The position numbers were made by a program, and so were the translations under genes. Positions 1 to 7,608 of a stretch of DNA of 64,000 nucleotides are shown in pieces. Numbering within the stretch: position 1 is the stretch's first letter; each line of letters opens with the position of its first letter. Origin of the DNA: Sedimentitalea sp042687825 (GTDB lineage: Bacteria; Pseudomonadota; Alphaproteobacteria; Rhodobacterales; Rhodobacteraceae); NCBI RefSeq assembly GCF_042687825.1, contig NZ_JBHUQE010000010.1:73780-137779 (forward strand), given 5' to 3'. Below the pieces are notes generated by a model. The model ran no database searches. It saw only the letters and a program-made list of their open reading frames with translations, and was not told the DNA's origin.

Positions 1-175
1 CAGCCGCTTCGGTAAAGGCCACGTCAACCGCGTCCAGCGTCACCAGCAACAGGGCCGACAACAGGCTGAACACGCCCGACAGCATCGCCGTCGCGAACAG
101 GCTTTGCGTCCGGACCACGGCCAATGCGGTCGTGACCAGCAAGGTGAACAATACGATGTTGATGAAGGTTTCGAT
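1..175 (-). CDS. Na+/H+ antiporter DUF4040 (MnhB/MbhD-like) subunit, N-terminal part
   Basis: The first ~58 codons of a membrane subunit of an Mnh/Mrp-type cation/proton antiporter run off the left edge. The reading shows a hydrophobic helix (VLFTLLVTTALAVVR), a second helix, and the segment DAVDVAFTEAA typical of DUF4040/MbhD-like subunits. It lies 55 bases downstream of mnhG in the same direction, so it is the next operon gene. No ATG, GTG or TTG occurs at the expected N-terminus. The best-placed codon is ATC at 175, six bases after an AAGGCAGG ribosome-binding site. A TTG eight codons further in is the only nearby canonical start and has no such site. Family assignment is good; the start is uncertain. 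Confidence 0.7.
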   Translation of the reverse strand, partial: METFINIVLFTLLVTTALAVVRTQSLFATAMLSGVFSLLSALLLVTLDAVDVAFTEAA

Positions 176-230
176 GTCGGACCTGCCTTGTCGTCTTGCT
201 GTTTCGTGGTGCCCGATCCCGGGCGGCTTG

Positions 231-593
231 TCAGTTCTGGGTCGGCTCTGCGCGCTCGGTGTCGTCCTCGTCGTCCGGCTCGACCGCCGATTTCGGCCGC
301 AACCCCGAAACCAGCGCCGCGTTGGCCACCGCATGGGTCGCAGTCGGCCCTGTTATGAACAGGAAAATCAGGATGATGAACAATTTCACCGTCACCAGGT
401 TCAGGCCTGAATGCAGAGCCATACCCAACAGCAGCAGGATCACCCCGGCACTGTCCAGCACCGACAGGGCGTGCAGCCGCGCCCAGAAATCCGGGAACCG
501 CACCAATCCGAACGCACCGACGATCACGAAGAACGATCCGGAAAGGATGCAGATCCAGCTGAAAATCGTCAGGGCAAGGTCCATGCCGCTCAT
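231..593 (-). CDS. mnhG: Na+/H+ antiporter subunit G
   Basis: A 120-residue membrane protein with three predicted helices: an N-terminal helix (SWICILSGSFFVIVGAFGL), then VRFPDFWARLHALSVLDSAGV, the signature of MnhG/PhaG proteins, and a helix near residues 70-90. Its acidic tail (DDEDDTERAEP) is hydrophilic. The G subunit is one of the small membrane subunits of the Mrp/Mnh complex that exchanges cytoplasmic Na+ (or K+) for protons across the inner membrane. Its ATG overlaps the mnhF stop codon (ATGA, 590-593), so translation is probably coupled. Length is normal for the family. Confidence 0.93.
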   Translation of the reverse strand: MSGMDLALTIFSWICILSGSFFVIVGAFGLVRFPDFWARLHALSVLDSAGVILLLLGMALHSGLNLVTVKLFIILIFLFITGPTATHAVANAALVSGLRPKSAVEPDDEDDTERAEPTQN

Positions 594-880
594 CCGTCCG
601 CCTCCTGCACGTCGCGCCGCACATCGCCGATGGCGCGGTAACGGAAGAATTTCAGGATCGCGATGGTACCGACAAAGTTGATCAGAGCGTAGAGCAGCGC
701 GATGTCCAGAAAATCGGGGCGGCCGGTCAGGAAACCGATCACGCCGATGAACAGCACTGTCAGCGTCCCAAAGGCGTTCACCGCCATGACCCGGTCATAC
801 AGGGTCGGGCCGACAAACAGCCGGTACAGCACCAGGATCATCGAGATGAACAGCGCAATGGTGGCCAGTACGAACATCAT
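590..880 (-). CDS. mnhF: Na+/H+ antiporter subunit F
   Basis: A 96-residue hydrophobic protein with three predicted membrane helices. RLFVGPTLYDRVMAVNAFGT between the first two helices is the diagnostic stretch of MnhF/PhaF/MrpF subunits. It belongs to the multisubunit cation/proton antiporter encoded by this operon and sits in the inner membrane. It overlaps mnhE upstream and mnhG downstream by 4-base ATGA junctions, which fixes the start and indicates tight co-translation. The order E-F-G-DUF4040 is a common arrangement in alphaproteobacteria. Confidence 0.94.
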   Translation of the reverse strand: MMFVLATIALFISMILVLYRLFVGPTLYDRVMAVNAFGTLTVLFIGVIGFLTGRPDFLDIALLYALINFVGTIAILKFFRYRAIGDVRRDVQEADG

Positions 881-1359
881 GCCTCCCGCAGGTTTTCAGT
901 GGCGCTGACGCGCCGGTCCATTTCCGCCAGACCGTCCATGTCTTCGGGGGCGTAGGAAATGGCGTGCACGAGGAAATAACCAAGATCGGTTTCCACCGAC
1001 AATGTTCCCGGTGTCAGGGTGATCGAATTGGCAAAGATCACCTGCCCGAGATCGGTTTTCTGGGAATAGGGCACCGGAAACATGTGCGGTCGGATCATCA
1101 TGATCGGTGACAGGATGATCCGGGTCACGGCCAGGTTGGACTTGGCGATCTCGATCAGCAGCCAACAGACGTAGCCGATCGTGCGCATCGGCCGCAGGCG
1201 GATATCGACGGCATCCCCGTCGACCTGATCCATGCGACGCACGACGTAGATCACCAGCAGAATCGACACCGCACCCAGCCCGACGACCAGTGGTTTGTAG
1301 ATGCCTGACATCAACAACCAAAGAGCGGCCAGAACCGCAGCTGCTGCAATTGTTCGCAC
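877..1359 (-). CDS. mnhE: Na+/H+ antiporter subunit E
   Basis: A 160-residue MnhE/PhaE/MrpE family protein. Two N-terminal hydrophobic segments (about residues 5-45) precede a cytoplasmic domain containing SPIMMIRPHMFPVPYS and the well conserved ITLTPGTLSVE, followed by FLVHAI. It is an accessory subunit of the multisubunit Na+/H+ antiporter, needed for assembly or activity of the complex. It is the first gene of this minus-strand operon in the window. The upstream 1360-1621 region has an A/T-rich patch around 1418-1475, where a promoter could lie, but no clear -35/-10 pair was found. Length is typical for the family. Confidence 0.94.
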   Translation of the reverse strand: MRTIAAAAVLAALWLLMSGIYKPLVVGLGAVSILLVIYVVRRMDQVDGDAVDIRLRPMRTIGYVCWLLIEIAKSNLAVTRIILSPIMMIRPHMFPVPYSQKTDLGQVIFANSITLTPGTLSVETDLGYFLVHAISYAPEDMDGLAEMDRRVSATENLREA

Positions 1360-1621
1360 CCGTTTCCCCCACCCTGCCGGACACGCGCCGTTTTAGTTCA
1401 GCGCTGTTGTTGACCGGTTTTCTTTTCTCGATTCGGATAAATAGTAAGAAAAATCTTTATCTTTGTACACACAACGTAATCCCGCGCATCAGCGTCATCC
1501 TGTCCCGGTGCAAGCTGTTGAACTGACGCGAACTTGAACCGGTTCGCGCCTTGCGCCCAAGGCGGGTGCCGCATTTCGTGTTATGCCTGTACAGGAAGAG
1601 TCCCCGGGAAGGACACAGTGC

Positions 1622-2107
1622 ATGGATCGGGCCGGAATAAACATCGGGCGACCGGGCCGCCGCACCGCGATGGTGCTGGTGGTCGCGGGCTTGTTGTTCG
1701 CCGTGATGGCCTATCGCGGCATGTGGTTCGCACCGCGCTATGCCGGGCCCAGCCTGTCTGTCACCCAGGCCTTTGATCTGGCTGCGCGCAATCAGGTCCT
1801 GCTGATCGACATCCGACGTCCGGATGAATGGCGTGACACCGGCCTGCCCCGGCACGCCCATGCGCTGGACATGCGGCGCGATGACTTCGGCGCCGCCCTG
1901 ACCGCCCTGACCGCTGGCGACCGGGCACGGCCCATCGCCCTGATCTGTGCGCGCGGCGTGCGCTCGGCGCGGCTGGCAAGGCGGCTAAGCAATGCCGGTT
2001 TTGATCAGATCATCAACGTGCCCGAGGGCATGTTGGGCTCGCCCGCCGGCCCCGGCTGGCTGGCTGCCGGTTTGCCGGTCACGCCGGTTCCAGAGTCCGG
2101 TACATGA
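1622..2107 (+). CDS. Membrane-anchored rhodanese-domain protein
   Basis: A 161-residue protein with one N-terminal transmembrane helix (about residues 15-32) and a rhodanese domain (about 45-155). LLIDIRRPDEW is the typical rhodanese start, and Cys109 in LICARGVRSARLARRL is the likely sulfur-carrying residue. The domain should face the periplasm, where it may handle sulfane sulfur; the substrate is unknown. The ATG at 1622 is preceded by GGAAGGA at a good distance. An in-frame ATG at 1583 lacks a ribosome-binding site and was not chosen. The stop overlaps the start of the next gene (ATGA, 2104-2107), so the two form an operon. Confidence 0.8.
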   Translation: MDRAGINIGRPGRRTAMVLVVAGLLFAVMAYRGMWFAPRYAGPSLSVTQAFDLAARNQVLLIDIRRPDEWRDTGLPRHAHALDMRRDDFGAALTALTAGDRARPIALICARGVRSARLARRLSNAGFDQIINVPEGMLGSPAGPGWLAAGLPVTPVPESGT

Positions 2108-2940
2108 TCACGAGAACCGCATTTTCCGCGGCTGTCTGCCTGTGCCTGACGGCGCTGCCCGCCCCGGTAGGGGCGGCCTGCGGCACCGATCCCGGGGCCT
2201 GTGCCCTGGATGGGCGCGAGTATCACGCGGCGGTACCGGCCTCGCCGCATGCGCCAATCGTCGTCTTTCTGCACGGGGTCGGCAGCAGCGGCGGCAACGT
2301 GATGCGCAACACGGTCCTGGTCGATGACATTCTGGCGCGGGGCTATGCGGTCCTGGCACCGACCGGCCAGCGACGGTTCGGCCCGGGCGCCGGGCGCGCG
2401 TGGTCTTTCCGACCGGCCGAAAAGCGCGTCGCCGAGGCCGATTTTCTGCACCGGGTTGTCGCGGACTCGGCGCGGCGCTTTGACCTGAATGCCGGGCGCG
2501 TGCTGTTGGCCGGGTTCTCCAACGGCGCGTTTCTGGTCAACTATCTGGCCTGCACTGCACCGGACAGCTTTGCCGCTTATGCGGCGGTATCCGGCGGGTT
2601 CTGGCGGCCTCTGCCCGAGAATTGCGCCGGGCCGGTGAGGCTGTTTCACACCCATGGCTGGGCTGACCCGACGGTGCCGATCGAGGGCCGTTTCCTGGCC
2701 CGGGGGCGGTTTCAGCAGGGCGACATCTTTGCCGGACTGGAATTGTGGCGCCAGACCAATCTTTGTCCCCACGACAAGCCCAGCGGCTTTTCCCGCACCG
2801 GCCCATTCTGGCGTCGCAACTGGCGCGACTGCGCGCCCGGTGCGGCGCTGGAACTGGCCCTGTTTCCCGGCGGGCATCAGGTACCGGCAGGCTGGGCCGA
2901 CATGGTGCTGGACTGGTTTGAAACCGTCACGGTCAACTGA
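2104..2940 (+). CDS. Exported alpha/beta hydrolase, polyhydroxybutyrate depolymerase/feruloyl esterase (LpqC) family
   Basis: A 278-residue secreted hydrolase. A Sec signal peptide (residues 1-24, ending PVGAA) precedes an alpha/beta-hydrolase fold with the oxyanion stretch VFLHGVGSSGG, the nucleophile elbow GFSNG (Ser139), a probable acid Asp188 in HGWADPTVP and a probable His258 in PGGHQVP. The pattern matches the LpqC/polyhydroxybutyrate-depolymerase-like esterases; the natural ester substrate cannot be told. Paired cysteines suggest a periplasmic or extracellular location. It is translationally coupled to the upstream rhodanese gene and ends 12 bases before the convergent opgH gene. Confidence 0.85.
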   Translation: MITRTAFSAAVCLCLTALPAPVGAACGTDPGACALDGREYHAAVPASPHAPIVVFLHGVGSSGGNVMRNTVLVDDILARGYAVLAPTGQRRFGPGAGRAWSFRPAEKRVAEADFLHRVVADSARRFDLNAGRVLLAGFSNGAFLVNYLACTAPDSFAAYAAVSGGFWRPLPENCAGPVRLFHTHGWADPTVPIEGRFLARGRFQQGDIFAGLELWRQTNLCPHDKPSGFSRTGPFWRRNWRDCAPGAALELALFPGGHQVPAGWADMVLDWFETVTVN

Positions 2941-2952
2941 CTGTTTCGTCAG

Positions 2953-4827
2953 CTATTCCGCCGGCGTGCCCGTGACATCGTGTTCCAGCAGCGATTTCAA
3001 CTCGTTGCGGTAATGCCGTGCCGCCTGGGTAATCAAGGGCTCGCGATAGACCTCGCGCGTGCCCATCCAGCCGCGTGCGCGTCCGGCCATCGGCAAACCG
3101 CTGAGCGCCGACAGGGGCACCGCACAGACCAGGCTGACCGCAATCGGCAGCAGCCAGGGCGAAACCAGCCCGGCCAGAATGCCGGTCATCAGGGCGGCAC
3201 CGCTGACGGTTTCCAGGATATGGCACTTGATCAGCGTGCCCAGTCCATAGCGCCCGCCATCGCGGGCCTGGGGCGACCAGCCCTTTTGCAACCCGAACAG
3301 CGTGCGGAACACCGCGATCATCTGCTGCACCATCAGAATCGGCGCATAGATCACCGACAACAGGACTTCGGACAGGAACGACAGGGCAAACCGCCAGCCG
3401 CCGCCAAATTCCTGGAACCGGACCCCGGTCAGCGGCAGGGCAGCGATGCCCATCAGTTTCGGCGCCAGCAGCATCGCATACATCAACACGATGATCAGCA
3501 CGTGACGCGCCTCGGTCAATTCCGGCCAGGTCGGTGTCAACGGGTTGGTTTCGCTGAAATAGACCAGCACGCTGGCGTCCTCGCCGACCCCGATCAGCGC
3601 CCACATCACCAGCAGCGCAAACCAGATCGGCGACATCAGATAGCCGACCGCGCCATGAAACATGTGAAACCGGCTGATCGAACGGAATCCGCGCGACCAG
3701 AGCAGGTTCAGATGTTGCAGATTGCCCTGGCACCAGCGGCGGTCGCGCAGGATGTGATCGACCAGGGTCTGCGGCGTTTCCTCATAGCTGCCCCGGATGC
3801 GCGGCAGGAACCGCACGCCCCAGCCGGCCCGGCGCAACAGCCCGGCCTCGACGAAATCGTGGCTCATGATCAGCCGGTCCTGCCCGCGCCAGGACCGCAG
3901 ATGTGGCAGCCCCGCGCATGAGGCAAAAGCGGCGGTGCGGATGATCGCGTTGTGGCCCCAGTAATTGCCCTCTTGCCCGCACCAGCGGGCAACGCCCTCG
4001 GCCAGCGCCGCGCCATAGACGCCATTGGCAAACTGCTGCATCCGGGCAAAGACCGACTGCGCGCCGATCAGCTGCGGAAAGCTCTGGATCAGGCCGGCGC
4101 CCGGATCGCGGGCCAGCGCATCGGTCAGACGCAGGATCGCCCGTCCGGTCATCAGGCTGTCGGCATCCAGCACCAGCATGGCCGGATAGTCGCCGCCCCA
4201 GTTGGCCACCCAGTCGGCAATGTTGCCGACCTTGCGGTCGGTGTTCTGTTCGCGGCGGCGGTAATAAAGTTTCAGACCCGGCGACAGGCTTTCCTGCAGC
4301 GCCAGAACGCTTTCCTGTTCCTGCGCGGCAATGGCATCGTCGCGGGTGTCGCTGAGGATGAACATCGAATAGTCATGCGCCCCGCCCCGGGCGCGCAGTT
4401 CCTCGAGCATCGAGCGGGCGTTGCCCAGCACATACCAGGGCACCTCGTTGTAGATCGGCATCAGCAGCGCCACCCTTTGGGGCTGCGGCGGCACCGGGCG
4501 CGCCGGCGGTTCGCGCCGGGCCAGCGAAACCAGCCCCAACGCCACGGTGCTGACGGTGAAGGCGATCCAGAAGAAGTTGAAGCAGATCAGCACCAGCAAC
4601 AGCATCTCGACGGCATTGATCCCGCCATCGTCGAACCAGCCATGGATCGCCCAGGTCAGGGCCAGCGTCGCCAGAATCGCCGGGCTGAAGGCCAGCAGAC
4701 GCCAATAGGCGATGCCGCGGACCGGGGCCGCGCCCGGCGCGCCCCTGTCCCGAAACGCCGTGGCGAAATCCTGTTCGGGCATCGCCATCGGCGCGCGCGG
4801 CGGCATGATGTGCAGATCCTGTCTCAT
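2953..4827 (-). CDS. opgH: Glucans biosynthesis glucosyltransferase H
   Basis: A 624-residue inner-membrane glycosyltransferase that makes the linear beta-1,2-glucan backbone of osmoregulated periplasmic glucans from UDP-glucose. Two membrane helices (about residues 45-105) precede the GT2 domain. LLMPIYNE starts the domain, LSDTRDD follows, LVLDADSLMTGRAI holds the metal-binding DAD (about 221-223), and RDRRWCQGN is the Q/RxxRW-type motif. Several C-terminal helices follow. It is shorter than E. coli OpgH (~850), as expected for alphaproteobacterial forms. The ATG at 4827 overlaps the opgG stop as ATGA; an upstream in-frame GTG at 4836 is less likely. Confidence 0.94.
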   Translation of the reverse strand: MRQDLHIMPPRAPMAMPEQDFATAFRDRGAPGAAPVRGIAYWRLLAFSPAILATLALTWAIHGWFDDGGINAVEMLLLVLICFNFFWIAFTVSTVALGLVSLARREPPARPVPPQPQRVALLMPIYNEVPWYVLGNARSMLEELRARGGAHDYSMFILSDTRDDAIAAQEQESVLALQESLSPGLKLYYRRREQNTDRKVGNIADWVANWGGDYPAMLVLDADSLMTGRAILRLTDALARDPGAGLIQSFPQLIGAQSVFARMQQFANGVYGAALAEGVARWCGQEGNYWGHNAIIRTAAFASCAGLPHLRSWRGQDRLIMSHDFVEAGLLRRAGWGVRFLPRIRGSYEETPQTLVDHILRDRRWCQGNLQHLNLLWSRGFRSISRFHMFHGAVGYLMSPIWFALLVMWALIGVGEDASVLVYFSETNPLTPTWPELTEARHVLIIVLMYAMLLAPKLMGIAALPLTGVRFQEFGGGWRFALSFLSEVLLSVIYAPILMVQQMIAVFRTLFGLQKGWSPQARDGGRYGLGTLIKCHILETVSGAALMTGILAGLVSPWLLPIAVSLVCAVPLSALSGLPMAGRARGWMGTREVYREPLITQAARHYRNELKSLLEHDVTGTPAE

Positions 4828-6326
4828 GCGGTCCACCGGTACAGCCAGACTTCGCTGGCCATCTGGCCGTCCTTGCGCAGCTGCGCGCGCAGTTCGACCA
4901 TGTCGCGATCACCGGGTTCAAAGCTGAAGGCGAGCCGCAGGCCACCGGTTTCCGGATTGCGCTGCAGGACGCCTTCGCTGGTATCCACATGCGGCGAGCC
5001 GACATGGGCGGTAATCGCGTCGGGACCCTCGTCAAACAACGGATCCGCCTCGAAATCCACCGTCACCACGCGCTGGCCGTGGAACCCGCCCCCCATCCTC
5101 GTGTTGATGACCTGCGGATAGCCGACCGCGACCGGCGCGCGGGTGCCCCAGGTCAAACGGTAGGACAGATCAATGCGCGATCCGGCCGCATAGGGTTCGG
5201 CGGGCCGCCAGTAGGCGACGACATTGTCATAAATCTCGCGATCCGCCGGAATTTCGACCAGGGTCACGGCGCCCTTGCCCCAATCGCCGCGCGGTTCGAC
5301 CCACAGGCCCGGGCGGCGGTGATACAGCGCTTCGAGATCGGCGAAATCGGCCAGTCGCCGCGCCCGCTGCATCAGACCGAACCCGCGCGGGGCCGAATCC
5401 AGAAACGACGACACCTGCAGCCGTTTCGGGTTGGCCAGCGGCCGCCACAGCACCTCGCCCGCGCCGTTCAGCATCATCAGCCCGTCGGAGTCATGCACGG
5501 CGGGGCGGAAATCGTCGAACCGGTGGCGGTTGGTCTCGTCGAACAGGAACATGCTGGTCAGCGGGCCAAGACCGACATGGGGCAGGTCCTCGCGCGCAAA
5601 AAGCGTCGCCTCGACATCCATCACACAGGCCGGGCCGGCGGTGATGTCAAAGCGAAACGCCCCGGTGACGCTGGGGCTGTCCATCAGCGCGTGCACCACC
5701 ATGTTGCGCTGCCCCGGTGCGGGGCGTTCCAGCCAGAAGCGGATGAAATCCGGAAATTCCTCGCCCTCGGGATCGCCGGTCTTCAGCGCCAGCCCCCGTG
5801 CGGACAGCCCATAGATCTGGTCCAGTCCGATTGCCCGGAAATAACTGGCCCCCTGAAACACGCAGAATTCGTCGGTCTGGCCCGGGCGGTGCATCTCGGT
5901 GCGCAGGCGCAGCCCGGAAAAGCCCAGCGTTTCATCCACCGGCAAATCCGGCACGCTGGGCGATTTCTCGAACATCGACAGGTCGAACGGCACCGGCGTG
6001 GCAAGGCCGTTCTCGACGGTCTCGACCTTGATGGTGCGCGGGAAATACAGGCCGGGCGTAAAGAAATCGACATTGAACGGTGTGTCGGTCCCGTACCACA
6101 GCGCCGCCTCGGGGCGGAAACGGATCAGCTTGTACTGCTCGTAGGTCAGATCGCGCCAGGCCTGCGGAACCATGTCGCGGGGCGCATATGCGGTTTGGGA
6201 AAGCTGCTGGGCGGCCGCGACCACCTGGTCACGGTCGAACCGCGTTTCCGGGGCGCTGGCCGCCGCCCGCCCGGCCAGGGCAAAGGCCGATGTCGTTGCC
6301 AGAAAATCTCGGCGCGTCAGTGTCAT
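4824..6326 (-). CDS. opgG: Periplasmic glucan biosynthesis protein OpgG/OpgD
   Basis: A 500-residue exported protein of the OpgG/OpgD (MdoG/MdoD) family, which acts in the periplasm on the nascent glucan chain. The N-terminus (MTLTRRDFLATTSAFALAG) is a twin-arginine signal, as in OpgD. Conserved family stretches include YEQYKLIRFRPEAALW, FNVDFFTPGLYFPR, GASYFRAIG, YGLSARGLALKTG, FRFDITAGP and YHRRPGLWVEP. The ATG at 6326 overlaps the opgC stop and the gene's own stop overlaps the opgH start, so opgC-opgG-opgH is one coupled unit. Whether the protein is functionally OpgG or OpgD cannot be decided from one copy. Confidence 0.92.
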   Translation of the reverse strand: MTLTRRDFLATTSAFALAGRAAASAPETRFDRDQVVAAAQQLSQTAYAPRDMVPQAWRDLTYEQYKLIRFRPEAALWYGTDTPFNVDFFTPGLYFPRTIKVETVENGLATPVPFDLSMFEKSPSVPDLPVDETLGFSGLRLRTEMHRPGQTDEFCVFQGASYFRAIGLDQIYGLSARGLALKTGDPEGEEFPDFIRFWLERPAPGQRNMVVHALMDSPSVTGAFRFDITAGPACVMDVEATLFAREDLPHVGLGPLTSMFLFDETNRHRFDDFRPAVHDSDGLMMLNGAGEVLWRPLANPKRLQVSSFLDSAPRGFGLMQRARRLADFADLEALYHRRPGLWVEPRGDWGKGAVTLVEIPADREIYDNVVAYWRPAEPYAAGSRIDLSYRLTWGTRAPVAVGYPQVINTRMGGGFHGQRVVTVDFEADPLFDEGPDAITAHVGSPHVDTSEGVLQRNPETGGLRLAFSFEPGDRDMVELRAQLRKDGQMASEVWLYRWTA

Positions 6327-7567
6327 GCGCGGCTGCTCCGCCAGGGATGCGATTTGAACCAGCCGGCGATATAGGCAACCGCAACGATCATTGCAAACCC
6401 TGCCAGATTGATCAGCAAAACCGTGCCGGCGCTGCGCCCCATCTGGTCCAGAACGAACCCCAGCAGCCGCGCCAGCGCCATCGAGAACACAAAGACCGCC
6501 AGAGATTGCTGGCCGACCTTGGACACGATGTTCAGGACCACGCGCCACAGCCGCGCCGCAGCGCCTGCCCCGCTGGCGCGCAGGCGGCGTCCGCCCTCGC
6601 CGGCAGCGACCCATGCCAGATAGGCCAACGCCAGGAAATGCAGGTACCGCAGCACCCCGAACTCGGTTTTGGCGCGCAGGCTGAACCCGCTTTCGACCTC
6701 GTGGGCGCGCATCAGCGTCCAGACATCGCGCAGTTGCTCGCCCAGCGCCGGGCTGGTGGCGGCAATCCAGGTCTGCACCTTCCACGATCCGAACGGGGCG
6801 GACAGCACCAGAAAGGCGATGCAGAGCCAGATCAGGCCGCGCGAGACCGGCGGCGGCGGCAGCCAGCCGCGCATCAGCGCAAAGCCGGTGAAGAACAGCA
6901 ATTGCCAGCCAAAGGGGTTGAAGAACCAGACCCGCTCGGACCAGGGTTCGGCCGGCAGCGACAGAAATCCGAGATTGGCCGCCAGCCAAATGGCAACACT
7001 GGCGGCAGCGACGGCCCACAGCGACAGACCGGACAGCGCTATGAACAGCGGCATCAACGCCAGCACCACCAGATACATCGGCAGAATGTCGAAATAGTTC
7101 GGCACATAGGTCAGGGTGAAAAAACCGACGATCTGCGGCATCGGATCGCTAAAGAAACGACCCAGGTTCAGCGCGTTGACATAGCTCTTTTCGAAACTGC
7201 CATAGGTGTCCAGCGCCGCCATGCTCATGGCGACAAAAAAGAACAGCCCGATATGCGCCCAGTAGACCTGCCAGACCCGGAACAGCACCCGGGCCGAGCC
7301 CAGCAACCAGCCCTTGCGCGCAAAAGCGCCGCCAAAGGCAATGGCCGAGGCCATGCCGGAACAGAAGACAAAGATCTCGGTGGCATCCGACCAGCCGAAC
7401 CGGGCCGGGATCCAGCCGCTCCAGGGATTGAACGGGATATGCGCGACCAGAATGATGAACATCGCGATGCCGCGATAGAAATCCAGACGCGGATCGCGCG
7501 GCTTTGCCGGAGTCACGGGGGACGCCGGGGGCGATTGAAACTGGGTTGCGGGCGATACCGTCGCCAT
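6323..7567 (-). CDS. opgC: OpgC-type membrane acyltransferase (glucan succinyltransferase)
   Basis: A 414-residue integral membrane protein with about ten hydrophobic segments. DPRLDFYRGIAMFIILVAHI and WSDATEIFVFCSGMASAIAF near the N-terminus are hallmarks of the OpgC family. OpgC proteins transfer acyl groups (succinyl in Rhodobacter sphaeroides) to periplasmic glucans, making them anionic. The coupling to opgG and opgH supports that role. The chosen ATG at 7567 follows AGGA by seven bases. An alternative GTG at 7612 overlaps the upstream stop as GTGA but lacks a ribosome-binding site, and would add 15 residues. Confidence 0.9.
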   Translation of the reverse strand: MATVSPATQFQSPPASPVTPAKPRDPRLDFYRGIAMFIILVAHIPFNPWSGWIPARFGWSDATEIFVFCSGMASAIAFGGAFARKGWLLGSARVLFRVWQVYWAHIGLFFFVAMSMAALDTYGSFEKSYVNALNLGRFFSDPMPQIVGFFTLTYVPNYFDILPMYLVVLALMPLFIALSGLSLWAVAAASVAIWLAANLGFLSLPAEPWSERVWFFNPFGWQLLFFTGFALMRGWLPPPPVSRGLIWLCIAFLVLSAPFGSWKVQTWIAATSPALGEQLRDVWTLMRAHEVESGFSLRAKTEFGVLRYLHFLALAYLAWVAAGEGGRRLRASGAGAAARLWRVVLNIVSKVGQQSLAVFVFSMALARLLGFVLDQMGRSAGTVLLINLAGFAMIVAVAYIAGWFKSHPWRSSRA

Positions 7568-7608
7568 GATCTTGTCCTGATTCTGCAAATTCAACGGCCC
7601 ATGGGGAC

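Noticed and set aside
1405..1445. TTGACC followed by an A/T-rich stretch as a sigma-70 promoter for the rhodanese gene
   Set aside because: No acceptable -10 hexamer occurs at 16-19 bases from the -35-like element.
3952..5121. Long open frame on the plus strand opposite opgH and opgG
   Set aside because: It lies wholly on the opposite strand of well supported genes and has the Arg/Gln/His/Pro-rich composition of GC-rich shadow frames.
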